DNA of 64,000 nucleotides, from contig NZ_CP101166.1 in NCBI RefSeq assembly GCF_024298885.1, positions 3,099,149-3,163,148 of the forward strand, read 5' to 3'. This stretch comes from Haloglomus halophilum (GTDB lineage: Archaea > Halobacteriota > Halobacteria > Halobacteriales > Haloarculaceae). This document shows positions 43,962 to 53,258 of this stretch, in pieces. The position numbers and the translations under genes were made by a program. Below the pieces are notes generated by a model that made no database searches, was not told the DNA's origin, and saw only the letters and a program-made list of their open reading frames with translations. How positions within the stretch are numbered: the stretch's first letter is position 1; every line of letters begins with the position of its first letter.

Positions 43962-44609
43962 ATGCGCTTCGACAGGGACGACGACGGGGCACGGCGGGTG
44001 GCGACGCTGGACATCGAGACCACCCACTACGACGCGGCGAAGGGCGAGGTGGTCGCGGTCGGCGTCGGCGTCCACGAGTTCGGGACGCCCGGCTCGGACG
44101 CCGTGTACGACTGCGTCCTCCGCGAGGGGGACGACGAGCCGGCCGTCATCCGCGACGCGCTCGACCGGCTGGCCTCGTACGGGGCCGACCGGCTCGTCAC
44201 GTACAACGGCGCCGAGTTCGATATCCCCTTCCTGCACGACCGGCTGCGGGTCCACGACACCGACCCGGTCGCGCTCCCACCCGTCGACCACCTCGACCTC
44301 TACGCCGACCGGAAGCGACGCGCGGACGAGACCGGCCGGAAGTGGCCGAGTCTGGAGGAGTGTGTCGCGGCCTACGACGCCACTCCAGCCGAGACGCACT
44401 GGCGGGGGGAGCCGGTGACGAACAGCCGCTTCGGCGAGGAACTCGGCCCGGAGTACCTCGACGCCGTCCGGGCCGGAGACGGCACCGACCTCCGTGCGGT
44501 CGTCGAACACTACCTCCGGAGCGACCTCGAGAACAACTTCCTCGTCTACTACGGGGACGTGGGGACACCGTTCGAGCCGGCGTTCGCGGGAACGCGACGG
44601 GAGTTCTGA
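43962..44609 (+). CDS. RNase H-like 3'-5' exonuclease family protein
   Basis: 215 residues. Exo I motif TLDIETTHYD, Exo II YNGAEFDIPFLHDRL and later Asp residues (YLRSDLENN) fit the DnaQ/YprB-like RNase H exonuclease superfamily. It likely trims DNA or RNA 3' ends. The middle DLYADRKRRADETGRKWPSLEE is a variation seen in haloarchaeal members. Not fused to a polymerase or helicase. Confidence 0.8.
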   Translation: MRFDRDDDGARRVATLDIETTHYDAAKGEVVAVGVGVHEFGTPGSDAVYDCVLREGDDEPAVIRDALDRLASYGADRLVTYNGAEFDIPFLHDRLRVHDTDPVALPPVDHLDLYADRKRRADETGRKWPSLEECVAAYDATPAETHWRGEPVTNSRFGEELGPEYLDAVRAGDGTDLRAVVEHYLRSDLENNFLVYYGDVGTPFEPAFAGTRREF

Positions 44610-44678
44610 CTAGGTGAGGATATATCTTTAAAATAACTGGGATATGGTGGAAGGTAATGGTATAATACAGTTAACGCG

Positions 44679-45710
44679 CTATCTACTATCTCTCCCTTCC
44701 GATTCGCCGCTGTCGTCTGCGGGGACCACCTCTTCCGCGGGGTCCCGCTCCTCTGCCGGGCCCATCCCCATCTCGATTCCATCGATTCCACGCCCCTTCT
44801 CGTCGTATCGACCCGGGTCCGGACCGCCGTCGTCAGCCGGTGGCTGGGGGCCGGCGCTCGCCTCGCCGACCCGGTGCCGGACGAACGCCATCGTGGCGGC
44901 GTTCAGCGCGAGGCCCACGGGCGCGGCGACGAGCGCCGTCAGGAGGATACTGGGCAGCCCCGCCGAGAACGCCACCGAGGAGAGCGGCACCGAGCAGACC
45001 GCCACGAGGGCGGCGTAGGCCAGTGCGAAGACCACGTAGTCCGCCGTGAGCGCGATTCTGGCACCGAGCCGGAACGCCCGGCGCGGGCCGAGGTCCGCGG
45101 CGACACCCGCGTAGACCCCGGGTGCAAGCAGGTAGTAGCCGACGAGCGCCGCGACGAACACCGGAACGAACAGCGCGGTGGCGATGCCCCCGGCTGCGAG
45201 GATTCCACCGCCGAGGACCAGCAGGACCAGCAGGAAGCAGACCTGGAGCGCGGCGAACGCGAGCGTCACGGGAGCGTACCGGCGCAGGTTCTCCACCGGG
45301 TCGCCGGACCGTCCCGCCAGCGCGTCGTCGATGGACCCGAGGTAGATGGCGGTCAGGAGGCCGACGAGGAGCAGGCTCCCGCCCGCGACACCTATCCCGG
45401 TGACGAGGAGTTCCGGCTGGTTCGCGACGGCGGTGCTGGAGTAGCCGAACACGGATACTCCCGACTCGGTCGGCGCGTTCAGGAACGTCCAGACCCCGGC
45501 GACCGGCGTCGGGAGGCCGAAGTTTATCTGCATCGTCACGTCGGCACGCGCGGCGCGTTCGAGCTGGTCGACCGACAGGAGGCCGGCGACGAGCGGGACG
45601 AGCGCGAGCCACGGGCGGCTGGCCAGTACGTCCACTCCGGCGGAGAAGTACGACATCGTGGACGGGGAACGGTGGCCGTCGCGGCTGTCGGTGGAGGAGG
45701 GCGTCGACAT
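44679..45710 (-). CDS. Polytopic membrane protein
   Basis: 343 residues with six hydrophobic helices between about 30 and 285 and an acidic, Pro/Gly-rich C-terminal tail. Sections such as GRSGDPVENLRRYAPVTLAFAALQ and LGPRRAFRLGARIALTADYVVFALAYA recall haloarchaeal DUF7847-like integral membrane proteins, but the match is not firm. ATG at 45710 gives MSTPSS. Confidence 0.7.
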   Translation of the reverse strand: MSTPSSTDSRDGHRSPSTMSYFSAGVDVLASRPWLALVPLVAGLLSVDQLERAARADVTMQINFGLPTPVAGVWTFLNAPTESGVSVFGYSSTAVANQPELLVTGIGVAGGSLLLVGLLTAIYLGSIDDALAGRSGDPVENLRRYAPVTLAFAALQVCFLLVLLVLGGGILAAGGIATALFVPVFVAALVGYYLLAPGVYAGVAADLGPRRAFRLGARIALTADYVVFALAYAALVAVCSVPLSSVAFSAGLPSILLTALVAAPVGLALNAATMAFVRHRVGEASAGPQPPADDGGPDPGRYDEKGRGIDGIEMGMGPAEERDPAEEVVPADDSGESEGRDSR

Positions 45711-45753
45711 CACGCGGAGGCTGCACGTCGGCGCACTTCAACCGGACGGAGGC

Positions 45754-46290
45754 TCAAGCACCGAATTCACCCTCCGTGACGCGGACGACGACCGTCTCGT
45801 CCACGTCACGGAGGTCGTAGTCGGGCAGCTCCGGGCCCGTCCGCGTGACGAACATCGGGTCGACGAGGCGACGGTCGGGGCCCCGACGGGTCCCGTCGTT
45901 CCCGTCGTCCGCCGCCGTGTCGCCCTCGTCGCCGCCTGACGCGTCGCCCTTGTCGGGCGTCACGACGCCGTACACTTTGAGGAAGCGGTCGCTCTCGTCG
46001 GGCGTGACGCGGTCCTCGCGGAGGTCGCTCGCGAGGTCCCGGGAGAGCCACTCCTCGTCGCTGACGGAGGGTTCCAGCACGAGTGCCTCGTCGACGAAGC
46101 GGACGAGGTACCAGTTCAGGTCGTTCAGCAGGGCGACGGCGGCGCCGAGCGAGACCGTCTCCAGCGCCACGGAGTTGTGGTACGGCTGCCGGAGGTCGTA
46201 GGTCGCGAGCGCCTCGCGGGCGGTCTCCCGCGAGAGCAGCTCGTACCGGAGGTCCACGCCGTCGTCGCCCAGCAGACAGACCCGCGCCAT
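45754..46290 (-). CDS. Conserved haloarchaeal protein (DUF5804-like)
   Basis: 178 residues. MARVCLLGDDGVDLRYELLSRETAREALATYDLRQPYHNSVALE-type N-terminus and LNDLNWYLVRFVDEALV are, from memory, features of DUF5804. An acidic Gly/Asp-rich insert (about 124-142) precedes the C-terminal strand. Function unknown; same strand as the zinc-finger microprotein 66 bp upstream. Confidence 0.78.
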   Translation of the reverse strand: MARVCLLGDDGVDLRYELLSRETAREALATYDLRQPYHNSVALETVSLGAAVALLNDLNWYLVRFVDEALVLEPSVSDEEWLSRDLASDLREDRVTPDESDRFLKVYGVVTPDKGDASGGDEGDTAADDGNDGTRRGPDRRLVDPMFVTRTGPELPDYDLRDVDETVVVRVTEGEFGA

Positions 46291-46356
46291 ACCCTCGACT
46301 GCCGGGGGCGCACTCAAAGCGGTTTCGACCGGGCGGGTCGGTCGGTGGCCCGCCCG

Positions 46357-46491
46357 TTACTGGATGTACGAGGGTTCCTCCGCGTCGCAGTTCTCCTCGT
46401 GGGCCGCCGCGTCGTCCGGGTCGTCGAACAGGAGGCCACACGCCTCGCACTCGTACCACGTCTCGCCCTCTCGGGTGGTTTCGGCGACCAT
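46357..46491 (-). CDS. 44-residue zinc-finger-like microprotein
   Basis: Reads MVAETTREGETWYECEACG then LLFDDPDDAAAHEENCD. CEAC plus H and C of AAHEENC give a C2HC zinc-finger set, preceded by a WYEC turn. Clear start and stop, GC-rich third positions. Such tiny zinc-finger proteins are common in haloarchaea (DUF7128-like); role unknown. Confidence 0.78.
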   Translation of the reverse strand: MVAETTREGETWYECEACGLLFDDPDDAAAHEENCDAEEPSYIQ

Positions 46492-46614
46492 GTGCGGAAC
46501 CTGACCGCCCGCGGACAAATGTGTTTCTCCGAGCGTACCCCGTCAGGAGTCACCGGACGACGGGGCTCGAAGTGGGGCCCGGACTTAAGTCTCGTGCGCC
46601 CCTCCCACCGACGA

Positions 46615-47589
46615 ATGATAGAGGTCCGGGACCTGCGCAAGGAGTACGGCGACTTCGTGGCCGTCGAAGGGTCGAGCTTCACGGTCGAGGGGGGCGAGGT
46701 GTTCGGCATCATCGGGCCGAACGGGGCCGGCAAGACGACGACGCTGAAGACGCTGGCCGGCCTGCTGGAGCCGACGAGCGGCAGCGCCGAAGTCGCGGGC
46801 TACGACGCCTCGGACCCGCGGATGCGCCAGCAGCTCGGCTTCCTCCCCGAGGAGTCACCGCTGTACGAGGAGATGACGCCCATCTCGTATCTCACCTTCT
46901 TCGCGGACCTCTACGACGTGGACCGCGAGGTCGCGGAGACCCGCATCCACGATACGCTGGACCGACTCGACCTCGAGTACCGCGAGCGACCACTGGGCGA
47001 CATGTCGAAGGGGATGAAGCGGAAGGTCGCCATCGCGCGCTCGCTGGTCAACGACCCCGACGTGCTGGTGTACGACGAGCCGGCGTCGGGGCTGGACCCG
47101 CTGACGACCAACTACATCATCGAGTTCACCCGCGACCTCGCCGACGAGGGGAAGACGGTCGTCTTCTCGGCGCACAACCTGTATCACGTCGAGTCCATCT
47201 GCGACCGTATCGCCATCATGAACGAGGGGAAGATCGTCGCCCGCGGCAGCGTCGAGGAGCTGCGCGCGCAGTACGGCCGCACCACGTACCACGTCTACAC
47301 CTCCGTGCCGGTCGAGGACTCGACGCCCGTCGAGGGGAGCGCCGGCGAGCGCCACGAGCGGACCGTCGAGTCGATGGATGCGGTGGATGCGACCCGCGAG
47401 GCCGCCGAGGCCGCCGGGGGACGGATGGTCGACATCCGGACCGAGGACCCGTCGCTGGAGCGCGTGTTCCTCGACCTGGCGGAGGGTGAGAGCGAGGCCG
47501 AACGAGCCGTCGCCCGACGTGCCGCCGACGGGGCGGCCAGCGAGGACACGGAGACGGCCCGCGCGACGCCCCCGGGGGCCGACGAGTGA
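46615..47589 (+). CDS. ABC transporter ATP-binding protein
   Basis: 324 residues. Walker A GPNGAGKTTT, Q-loop LGFLPEES, signature DMSKGMKRK (divergent from LSGGQ, as in ABC-2 exporters), Walker B VLVYDEPASGLDP and H-loop VVFSAHN. The C-terminal 90 residues are an acidic regulatory extension. It energises the following two membrane proteins. A palindromic TATA-like ACTTAAGT (46583-46590) lies 25-32 bases upstream of the ATG. Overlaps the next gene by 4 bases. Confidence 0.92.
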   Translation: MIEVRDLRKEYGDFVAVEGSSFTVEGGEVFGIIGPNGAGKTTTLKTLAGLLEPTSGSAEVAGYDASDPRMRQQLGFLPEESPLYEEMTPISYLTFFADLYDVDREVAETRIHDTLDRLDLEYRERPLGDMSKGMKRKVAIARSLVNDPDVLVYDEPASGLDPLTTNYIIEFTRDLADEGKTVVFSAHNLYHVESICDRIAIMNEGKIVARGSVEELRAQYGRTTYHVYTSVPVEDSTPVEGSAGERHERTVESMDAVDATREAAEAAGGRMVDIRTEDPSLERVFLDLAEGESEAERAVARRAADGAASEDTETARATPPGADE

Positions 47590-49412
47590 GGCCACGGACG
47601 GTCCTCCGCATCGCCCGCTGGGAGGTCACGAAGAACGCCGGCGGCCTCGACCGCCGGACCGTGGCGGTGGCGGTCGTCGGCATCCTCTTCGCCTTCGCGC
47701 TCGCGCCCGTCGTCGCGGGCGGTGGGTTCGCGCTCGACGACGGCATCTACCGCGCCGGGGTCGCCGAGGACAGCGTCTTCTACCCGGCCGTGGCGAGCGA
47801 CGACACGTTCCGGGTCGTCGAGCCCGAACCGGGGCTCCTCGCGGCCGGTGAGGCCGACATCGTCATCCAGGAGGGCCGACTCGTCGCCGCGGACTCGGAG
47901 AAGGGCCGCGCGGCGGTCGCCGAACTCCGGACTACGGTCCAGCAGTTCAACGACCGCCGGATGCTGAACGAGACCAACGCCTCGGCCGCCTATCCCGTGT
48001 TTCCGGTCTCGCTCCAGTACGCCGACCGTGGCTCGGTCGACACCGGTGGGGACGGCGGCACGGACGGTGACGGCGGGACGGGCGGTGGTGGTACGGGGAG
48101 CGATGGCGGTGACGGTGGGACCGGAAGCGACGGTGGTTCCGGGGGCACCGGCGGCGGCGACGGCGGCGGCCTCCCGTCGGGCGGCGGTGGCGGCCAGTTC
48201 GGTGTGCCGGGGCTCTCCGGCGGCGTCTTCGGCGGCGGCACCACCGGCGGGACGCCGGGCGACCTCGCCCCGCCGTTCCCCTTCGGGTCGCTGGTGCTGG
48301 CGTTCGTCTTCGTCATCCCGCTGAACTTCGTCATCCAGGCGTACGGCTCGTCCGTGCTGAGCGAGCGACTCAACCGACGTGGGGAGTTGCTGCTCGTGGC
48401 GCCGGTGAAGCCACGCGAGATCGTCGCCGGCAAGACGCTCCCCTACTTCGTCGGCGCGGTCCTCATCACGGGTGCCATCACGGGGCTCATCGCACTCGGA
48501 ACCGGAAGCGGGAGCCTGCTGTCGGTGGTCGCGGTGGCGACGCTGGCGCTGCTGTTCCTGGCTGCCTCGTTCGTCGGCGCGATGTTCGCGCGCTCGTTCA
48601 AGGAGTTGACCTTCGTCACCGTCGCCATCTCCGTGCTGTTGATGACGTTCGCGTTCGTCCCGGCCATCTTCACCGACGTCGGTAGCGTGGCGCTCATCTC
48701 GCCGCTGACGCTGGTCGTCCGTGACCTGACGGGCGCCTCGGTGGGCCCCGGCGGTATCGCGTTCGCGCTGCTCCCGACCACGTTGACCGCACTCCTCCTG
48801 TTCGCGCTCGGGACGGGCATCTACCGCGAGGAGGACATGTTCACCCAGCGGCCCGTCCATCTGAAGGCGATGGACTCGCTCGCGGCCCGCATCAGCCGTC
48901 CGCGCTCGCTGACGCTCGTGGTCGCGGCGCTCGTCCCGTTCGTCTTCGTCGCGGAGCTGATGGCCGTCGCCCTGCTGTTCGCGCTCCCGGGTGGGCTCTC
49001 GGTCGTCCTGCTCCTGACCGTCGTGGCGGTGATCGAGGAACTGGCGAAGTCGCTCCCGGTCTACGCCGGGTTCATGCACGCCCGCTACGAGCGGACGGCC
49101 CGGACAGCCGTCATCGCGGGTGCGTTCGCCGGCTTCGGCTTCTTCCTCGCCGAGAAGCTCACCCTCATCGTCCAGGTGGTCGGGCTGGACCAGCAGATCT
49201 CCGAGGGGAGCGCCGTCTTCCAGACCGGCGCGAACGCGGGGCCGGCCGTGGCGCTCTTGCTGTTGCTCGCGCCGCTCGCGCTCCACGTCGTCACGACCAC
49301 GTGCTCGGCGCTGGGTGCCACCCGGAGCCGCGACGGGTACGTGCTCGGGCTGACGGCAGCCATCCTCCTGCACGTCGTCTACAACCTCTCGGTGGTGGTC
49401 TTCCTTGTCTGA
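47586..49412 (+). CDS. ABC-2 type permease fused to PrsW-like intramembrane protease
   Basis: 608 residues in two parts. The N-terminal ~420 form an ABC-2 permease: helix 1, an external domain with a Gly/Asp-rich linker (about 153-230), then five or six helices (VIPLNFVIQAYGSSVLSERLNRRGELLLVAPVKP coupling segment). The C-terminal ~190 are PrsW-like: AVIEELAKSLPVY (EExxK), FAGFGFFLAEK, and His residues in LALHVVTTT and LHVVYNLSV. PrsW-type proteases cut membrane substrates. GTG start overlaps the ATPase stop. Confidence 0.85.
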   Translation: MRPRTVLRIARWEVTKNAGGLDRRTVAVAVVGILFAFALAPVVAGGGFALDDGIYRAGVAEDSVFYPAVASDDTFRVVEPEPGLLAAGEADIVIQEGRLVAADSEKGRAAVAELRTTVQQFNDRRMLNETNASAAYPVFPVSLQYADRGSVDTGGDGGTDGDGGTGGGGTGSDGGDGGTGSDGGSGGTGGGDGGGLPSGGGGGQFGVPGLSGGVFGGGTTGGTPGDLAPPFPFGSLVLAFVFVIPLNFVIQAYGSSVLSERLNRRGELLLVAPVKPREIVAGKTLPYFVGAVLITGAITGLIALGTGSGSLLSVVAVATLALLFLAASFVGAMFARSFKELTFVTVAISVLLMTFAFVPAIFTDVGSVALISPLTLVVRDLTGASVGPGGIAFALLPTTLTALLLFALGTGIYREEDMFTQRPVHLKAMDSLAARISRPRSLTLVVAALVPFVFVAELMAVALLFALPGGLSVVLLLTVVAVIEELAKSLPVYAGFMHARYERTARTAVIAGAFAGFGFFLAEKLTLIVQVVGLDQQISEGSAVFQTGANAGPAVALLLLLAPLALHVVTTTCSALGATRSRDGYVLGLTAAILLHVVYNLSVVVFLV

Positions 49413-50640
49413 CCGCACCGGCTCGTTCGGCTCCGGGAGCCGCCCCATCCGGACCGACGGCGGCGACTCCGACGGTCGCGGGAGCGAGGCGGGCCCTGAT
49501 GGCACGCCACGGGCAGACGGCATGCCGCGAGCTGACGGTGGAACGGCCGCCAGCTCGGACGAGCGAGGCCTCGGCTGGGCCCTACGTGTCCGCGGCGTGG
49601 TCGCCAGACGCGACCTCACCTCGCTCACGCGCGAGAAGACCATCGTGCTGGCGCTGCTCATCCAGCTGTTCGTCGCCGCGTTCTCCTCCTTCCTCGTCGT
49701 CGGGCTCACGTCGCTGTACGACCCGTCGGCGGTACAGGGTGAGGTGACGGTCGGCGTGACCGGCGAGGCGGCCGACGCGGTCGTCGCCGCCGGGGCCGGT
49801 CGCGAGGGGCTCTCGGCCGTCCAGTACGACACGCGCGACGACGCCCTCGCGGCGTTCGACGCGAACCGGGTCGACGCACTCGTCGCCGCCGAGCGGTACG
49901 CGGACGAGAGCGGCGGGAACCGCATCCGTATCGAGGCGACGGCGCCCGCCAACAGCTTCCGGGGGACGCTCATCGTCGCCCAGTTACGCGAGACGCTGGA
50001 GGCGCTCGAGCGCCAGGAACGGCAGGACCGCGCTCGATATCTCGACTCGCCCGTGGTTCCGCTCCCGGGCGAGGTGAACGCGAGCCCCTACTTCGGGTTC
50101 TCGTACACGGTGCTCGTCCCGCTGTTGCTGTTCCTGCCCGTCTTCATCGCGGGGTCGGTCGCGGTCGACATCGTGACCGAGGAGATCGAACGGGGGACGC
50201 TCGAACTCCTGCAGGTCGCGCCGCTCTCCCTGACGGCCATCGCCGACGGGAAGGCGCTGGGCGCGGTGTTCCTGGGTCCGGCGCAGGCGTTGCTGTGGAT
50301 GGCGCTCCTGACGCTGAACGGTATCGGCATCGAGAACCTGCCGGGGCTGCTCGTGCTCACGGCGGGGCTCTCCCTGGCGCTGGTCGCCGTCGGTATCGGT
50401 CTGGGGCTGGTGATACGGGAACGCCAGCGCGCACAGCTGCTCTACTCGCTGGGCGTCCTCGGCGCGTTCGCCGGCGCGGCCCTGCTCCCCGAGCACCCGG
50501 CCACCACGGCCGCGCTGCTGGCCATCGATTCCCCCGGCGAGTTCTCCCGGCTGCTGGTCGTGCTGTACCTCGTCGCCGGCGTCGTCGTGGCTCTGGGGGT
50601 CCGCTCGTTCGTGACGCGCATCGACGCCGAGGGGCTGTAA
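49405..50640 (+). CDS. ABC-2 type permease
   Basis: 411 residues. A disordered acidic head, helix 1 (about 78-100), an external domain (100-215), then five helices with the ABC-2 segment IVTEEIERGTLELLQVAPLSLTAIADGKALGAVFLGP. Partner permease of the preceding fusion, together forming an export complex. TTG at 49405 overlaps the upstream stop by 8 bases and is the likely start because no ATG or GTG occurs in the next ~30 codons; an ATG near 49521 is the alternative. Confidence 0.85.
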   Translation: MSDRTGSFGSGSRPIRTDGGDSDGRGSEAGPDGTPRADGMPRADGGTAASSDERGLGWALRVRGVVARRDLTSLTREKTIVLALLIQLFVAAFSSFLVVGLTSLYDPSAVQGEVTVGVTGEAADAVVAAGAGREGLSAVQYDTRDDALAAFDANRVDALVAAERYADESGGNRIRIEATAPANSFRGTLIVAQLRETLEALERQERQDRARYLDSPVVPLPGEVNASPYFGFSYTVLVPLLLFLPVFIAGSVAVDIVTEEIERGTLELLQVAPLSLTAIADGKALGAVFLGPAQALLWMALLTLNGIGIENLPGLLVLTAGLSLALVAVGIGLGLVIRERQRAQLLYSLGVLGAFAGAALLPEHPATTAALLAIDSPGEFSRLLVVLYLVAGVVVALGVRSFVTRIDAEGL

Positions 50641-50694
50641 CCCGGCCGGGCCCGAACCGCCAGCGTCAATCCCCCGTCCGTCACACTGGCGGGT

Positions 50695-51498
50695 ATGCAG
50701 GTGTATGGCCTCCTCGGCAACCCGGTGGGGCACTCGCTGTCGCCGCCGATGCACGAGGCCGGCTACGAGGAACTGGGACTCGACGCCCGGTACGTCACGT
50801 TCGAACCCGACCCCGACGAGTTCGACGATGCCGTCGCTGGCGCGCGGGCGCTCGGCATCCGGGGGTTGAACGTCACCATCCCGTTCAAGGGCGACGCGCT
50901 GGCACACCCCGAGGTCGACGCCGACGCGCTCGCCGAGCGTATCGGCGCCGTCAACACGCTCGATTTCGGCGGCGACGGTGTCACGGGCCACAACACCGAC
51001 GCGGCCGGGGTCACGCGCGCGTTCGAGCATCACGATGTCGCGCTCGAAGGGCGAGGTGTCGTCGTGGGTGCGGGCGGGGCCGGGCGGGCGGCCGCGTTCG
51101 CGCTCGCGGACGCCGGCGTCGATGTCACCATCGCCAACCGCACCGAGTCGAAGGCCACCGACCTCGCCGCGGCGGTTCCGGGGGCCTCGGGCCACCCGCT
51201 CGATGCGGTCCCCGACCTCCTCGCGGACGCGGACCTGCTGGTCAACGCCACCAGCGTCGGGATGGAGGAGGACGCCAGCCCGGTTCCCGCCGACGCGCTT
51301 CACGGTGACCTCGCGGTGCTCGACGCCGTCTACACACCTATCGAGACGCGGCTCCTGCGCGACGCGACGGCGGTCGGCGCGACGACCATCGACGGGGCGT
51401 GGATGCTCCTCTTCCAGGGGGTCGAGGCGTTCGAGCTGTGGACCGGCGAGCGCGCTCCCGTCGACGCGATGAACGTGGCGTTGCGCGGGGCGCTCTAG
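50695..51498 (+). CDS. aroE: Shikimate dehydrogenase
   Basis: 267 residues. Substrate site [17 protein letters not shown], catalytic Lys in [10 protein letters not shown], Asp in [12 protein letters not shown] Rossmann [13 protein letters not shown] with NRTESKA, and C-terminal [16 protein letters not shown]. Reduces 3-dehydroshikimate with NADPH in aromatic amino-acid synthesis. No other aro gene adjoins. Confidence 0.95.
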   Translation: MQVYGLLGNPVGHSLSPPMHEAGYEELGLDARYVTFEPDPDEFDDAVAGARALGIRGLNVTIPFKGDALAHPEVDADALAERIGAVNTLDFGGDGVTGHNTDAAGVTRAFEHHDVALEGRGVVVGAGGAGRAAAFALADAGVDVTIANRTESKATDLAAAVPGASGHPLDAVPDLLADADLLVNATSVGMEEDASPVPADALHGDLAVLDAVYTPIETRLLRDATAVGATTIDGAWMLLFQGVEAFELWTGERAPVDAMNVALRGAL

Positions 51499-51563
51499 CG
51501 AGCCGCCCGGCCTGTCGGGTCATCGTGTTGGGGTTTAAGTCCAGCCCCGCCATCGCTTCGGAC

Positions 51564-52319
51564 ATGACGCTGTTCGACTCCATCCTGTCACTGCTGGGGC
51601 TGAAGTCGACGGACTCCGACAAGCGACAGGAGTCCACCGACGTGACCGTCGAGCACGACCCCGACGCCGAGAACGAGGCGGCGGTGAAGGGAACCGACGC
51701 CACCGGCTCGACCGGTTCCATCACCGAGGAGCCCCCCGAGGACGAGGGGGCCGCGGAGCCGGCCGAGGCGGCCGACGGGACCGACCACGCCGGCACCGAA
51801 CACGAGGCTGCGGAGCCGGCCGAGGCCGCCGGCCCGGCCGACGAGTCCGACCCGAGCGAGACCGAGCCCGCGCCGGTCGACGAGAGCCCGGTGGGCGAGC
51901 CCGAGGTCGAGGCGGATGCGGGTGAGGAGGAGGCTGCCGCGGCCGGTACGGACGCCACGGGCTCCACTGGGAGCGTGACCGAGGAGCCCCCCGAGGACGA
52001 GGGGGCCGCCGAACCCGCCGAGGCCGCGGGCGCCATCAGCGAGAACGACGACGAGCACGAGGCTGCGGAGCCGGCCGAGGCCGCCGGCCCGGTGAGCGAC
52101 GAGGCCGACCCCGCCGAGGAGTCGGCGGGCGACGACGATGACCCGGTCGACACCGTGAGCGGTATCGGCCCCGCGTACGCGAGCCAGCTGGCCGATGCGG
52201 GCGTCGAGACGGTCGCCGACCTCGCGGCCGCGGATCCGGCGGCGCTGGCCGAGGAGACGGGCATCTCCGAGAAGCGGCTCTCGCGGCTCGTCGAGCGCGC
52301 CGGGGAGCGCCTGGCCTGA
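51564..52319 (+). CDS. Acidic protein with C-terminal helix-hairpin-helix
   Basis: 251 residues. N-terminal amphipathic FDSILSLLGLKS, a long acidic Ala/Glu/Pro middle with duplicated blocks, and a C-terminal HhH domain (DTVSGIGPAYASQLADAGVETVADL then LAAADPAALAEETGISEKRLSRLVERA) as used for DNA binding. A TATA-like GGTTTAAGT (51532-51540) lies about 24-32 bases before the ATG. Family role unknown; DNA- or protein-bridging is inferred from HhH plus a charged spacer. Confidence 0.82.
   Translation: MTLFDSILSLLGLKSTDSDKRQESTDVTVEHDPDAENEAAVKGTDATGSTGSITEEPPEDEGAAEPAEAADGTDHAGTEHEAAEPAEAAGPADESDPSETEPAPVDESPVGEPEVEADAGEEEAAAAGTDATGSTGSVTEEPPEDEGAAEPAEAAGAISENDDEHEAAEPAEAAGPVSDEADPAEESAGDDDDPVDTVSGIGPAYASQLADAGVETVADLAAADPAALAEETGISEKRLSRLVERAGERLA
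51698..52095 (+). repeat. 255-bp (85-codon) imperfect tandem duplication
   Basis: Two identical blocks recur at an offset of exactly 255 bases: about 32 bases from 51723 and 51978 and about 37 bases from 51801 and 52056. Between them the copies diverge but stay in frame. Explains the doubled GTDATGSTGS and AAEPAEAAGP motifs in the acidic region. Confidence 0.8.
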
Positions 52320-52366
52320 CGCCGGCAACCACATCGATTAAGAGACGCCTCCGACTACGACACGCC

Positions 52367-52480
52367 ATGTACCTACCACTGCAGGCCGTGAACGCCGGCA
52401 TCATCGACACGACCGGCTGGCTCGTCGGACTCGCGAGTCTCGCCTTCACCATCGCGTGGGCGGTCTACCTGTTCCGGTAG
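52367..52480 (+). CDS. 37-residue single-helix membrane protein
   Basis: Reads MYLPLQAVNAGIIDTTG then WLVGLASLAFTIAWAVYLFR: one membrane helix with a short N-terminus. A TATA-like GATTAAGA (52336-52343) lies 24-31 bases before the ATG, typical for a leaderless gene. It ends one base before the stop of the convergent CinA-like gene. Small membrane proteins of this kind are often subunits of larger complexes; partner unknown. Confidence 0.72.
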   Translation: MYLPLQAVNAGIIDTTGWLVGLASLAFTIAWAVYLFR

Positions 52481-52481
52481 C

Positions 52482-53183
52482 TCACGTCCCCTCGGCTTCC
52501 TCGACGACGTCGACCCGTTCGCGGAGCCACGCGGCCGCCTCCTGCACGACGCGTTCCTCGTCGCTCTGGAGTTTGATACGGACGTACTCGCCCGGGTAGG
52601 AGCCGACCTGCACGTCGAACTGCTCGCGGAGCTCGGCGAACCGGTCGATGAGTGCGCTCTCCGGCTCGTCGGCGGTGACGAACGCGACGTGGGTCTCGCT
52701 CCCGACGAACCGGTCGGCGATGGACTCGAACATCGACTCCATCTCCGCCGGGACGCCGGGGAGGACGTAGACGTTCTCGATGACACAGCCCGGCGCGACG
52801 CCCGCCTCGTTGTGAAGCGGCTGGGCGCCGGCCGGGATGTCCGCCGTCCCCGTCGCGAGGTCCTCGCGGGCGTAGCCACTCTCGGATAGCCACTCGAGTG
52901 CGGCCTCGCTCTCCTCGACGGCCACGTCGAACGCTGCCGCGACGGCGTCCATCGTCAGGTCGTCGTGGGTCGGGCCGAGCCCACCGGTCACGAGGACGGC
53001 GTCGTACCGGTCCCGGTACTCGGTGACCACGCCCGCGATGTCGGCCACCCGGTCGGGGACGGTCGTCACGCGCTCGACATCGACGCCGCGCTCGGCCAGC
53101 CGTCGCCCCAGCCACGCCGCGTTCGTGTTCACCGTGTCGCCCGCCAGTAACTCGTCCCCGACGGTGACGATGGCCACGCGCAT
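52482..53183 (-). CDS. CinA-like/MoaB-fold molybdopterin-binding domain protein
   Basis: 233 residues. MRVAIVTVGDELLAGDTVNTNAAWLGRRLAERG and VLVTGGLGPTHDDLT are hallmarks of the COG1058 CinA N-terminal domain (MoaB/MogA fold), followed by NEAGVAPGCVIENVYVLPGVPAEM. The nicotinamide-nucleotide amidase C-terminal domain of bacterial CinA is absent, as in other archaea. Might act on nucleotides or pterins. Confidence 0.87.
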   Translation of the reverse strand: MRVAIVTVGDELLAGDTVNTNAAWLGRRLAERGVDVERVTTVPDRVADIAGVVTEYRDRYDAVLVTGGLGPTHDDLTMDAVAAAFDVAVEESEAALEWLSESGYAREDLATGTADIPAGAQPLHNEAGVAPGCVIENVYVLPGVPAEMESMFESIADRFVGSETHVAFVTADEPESALIDRFAELREQFDVQVGSYPGEYVRIKLQSDEERVVQEAAAWLRERVDVVEEAEGT

Positions 53184-53258
53184 GATTCGCCGTTGGCGCC
53201 GCCTCGCAAAAAGGTCCTCGCGATGGGGTGGCCGCTGTCGCGCGATGCCGGGCCGCCG

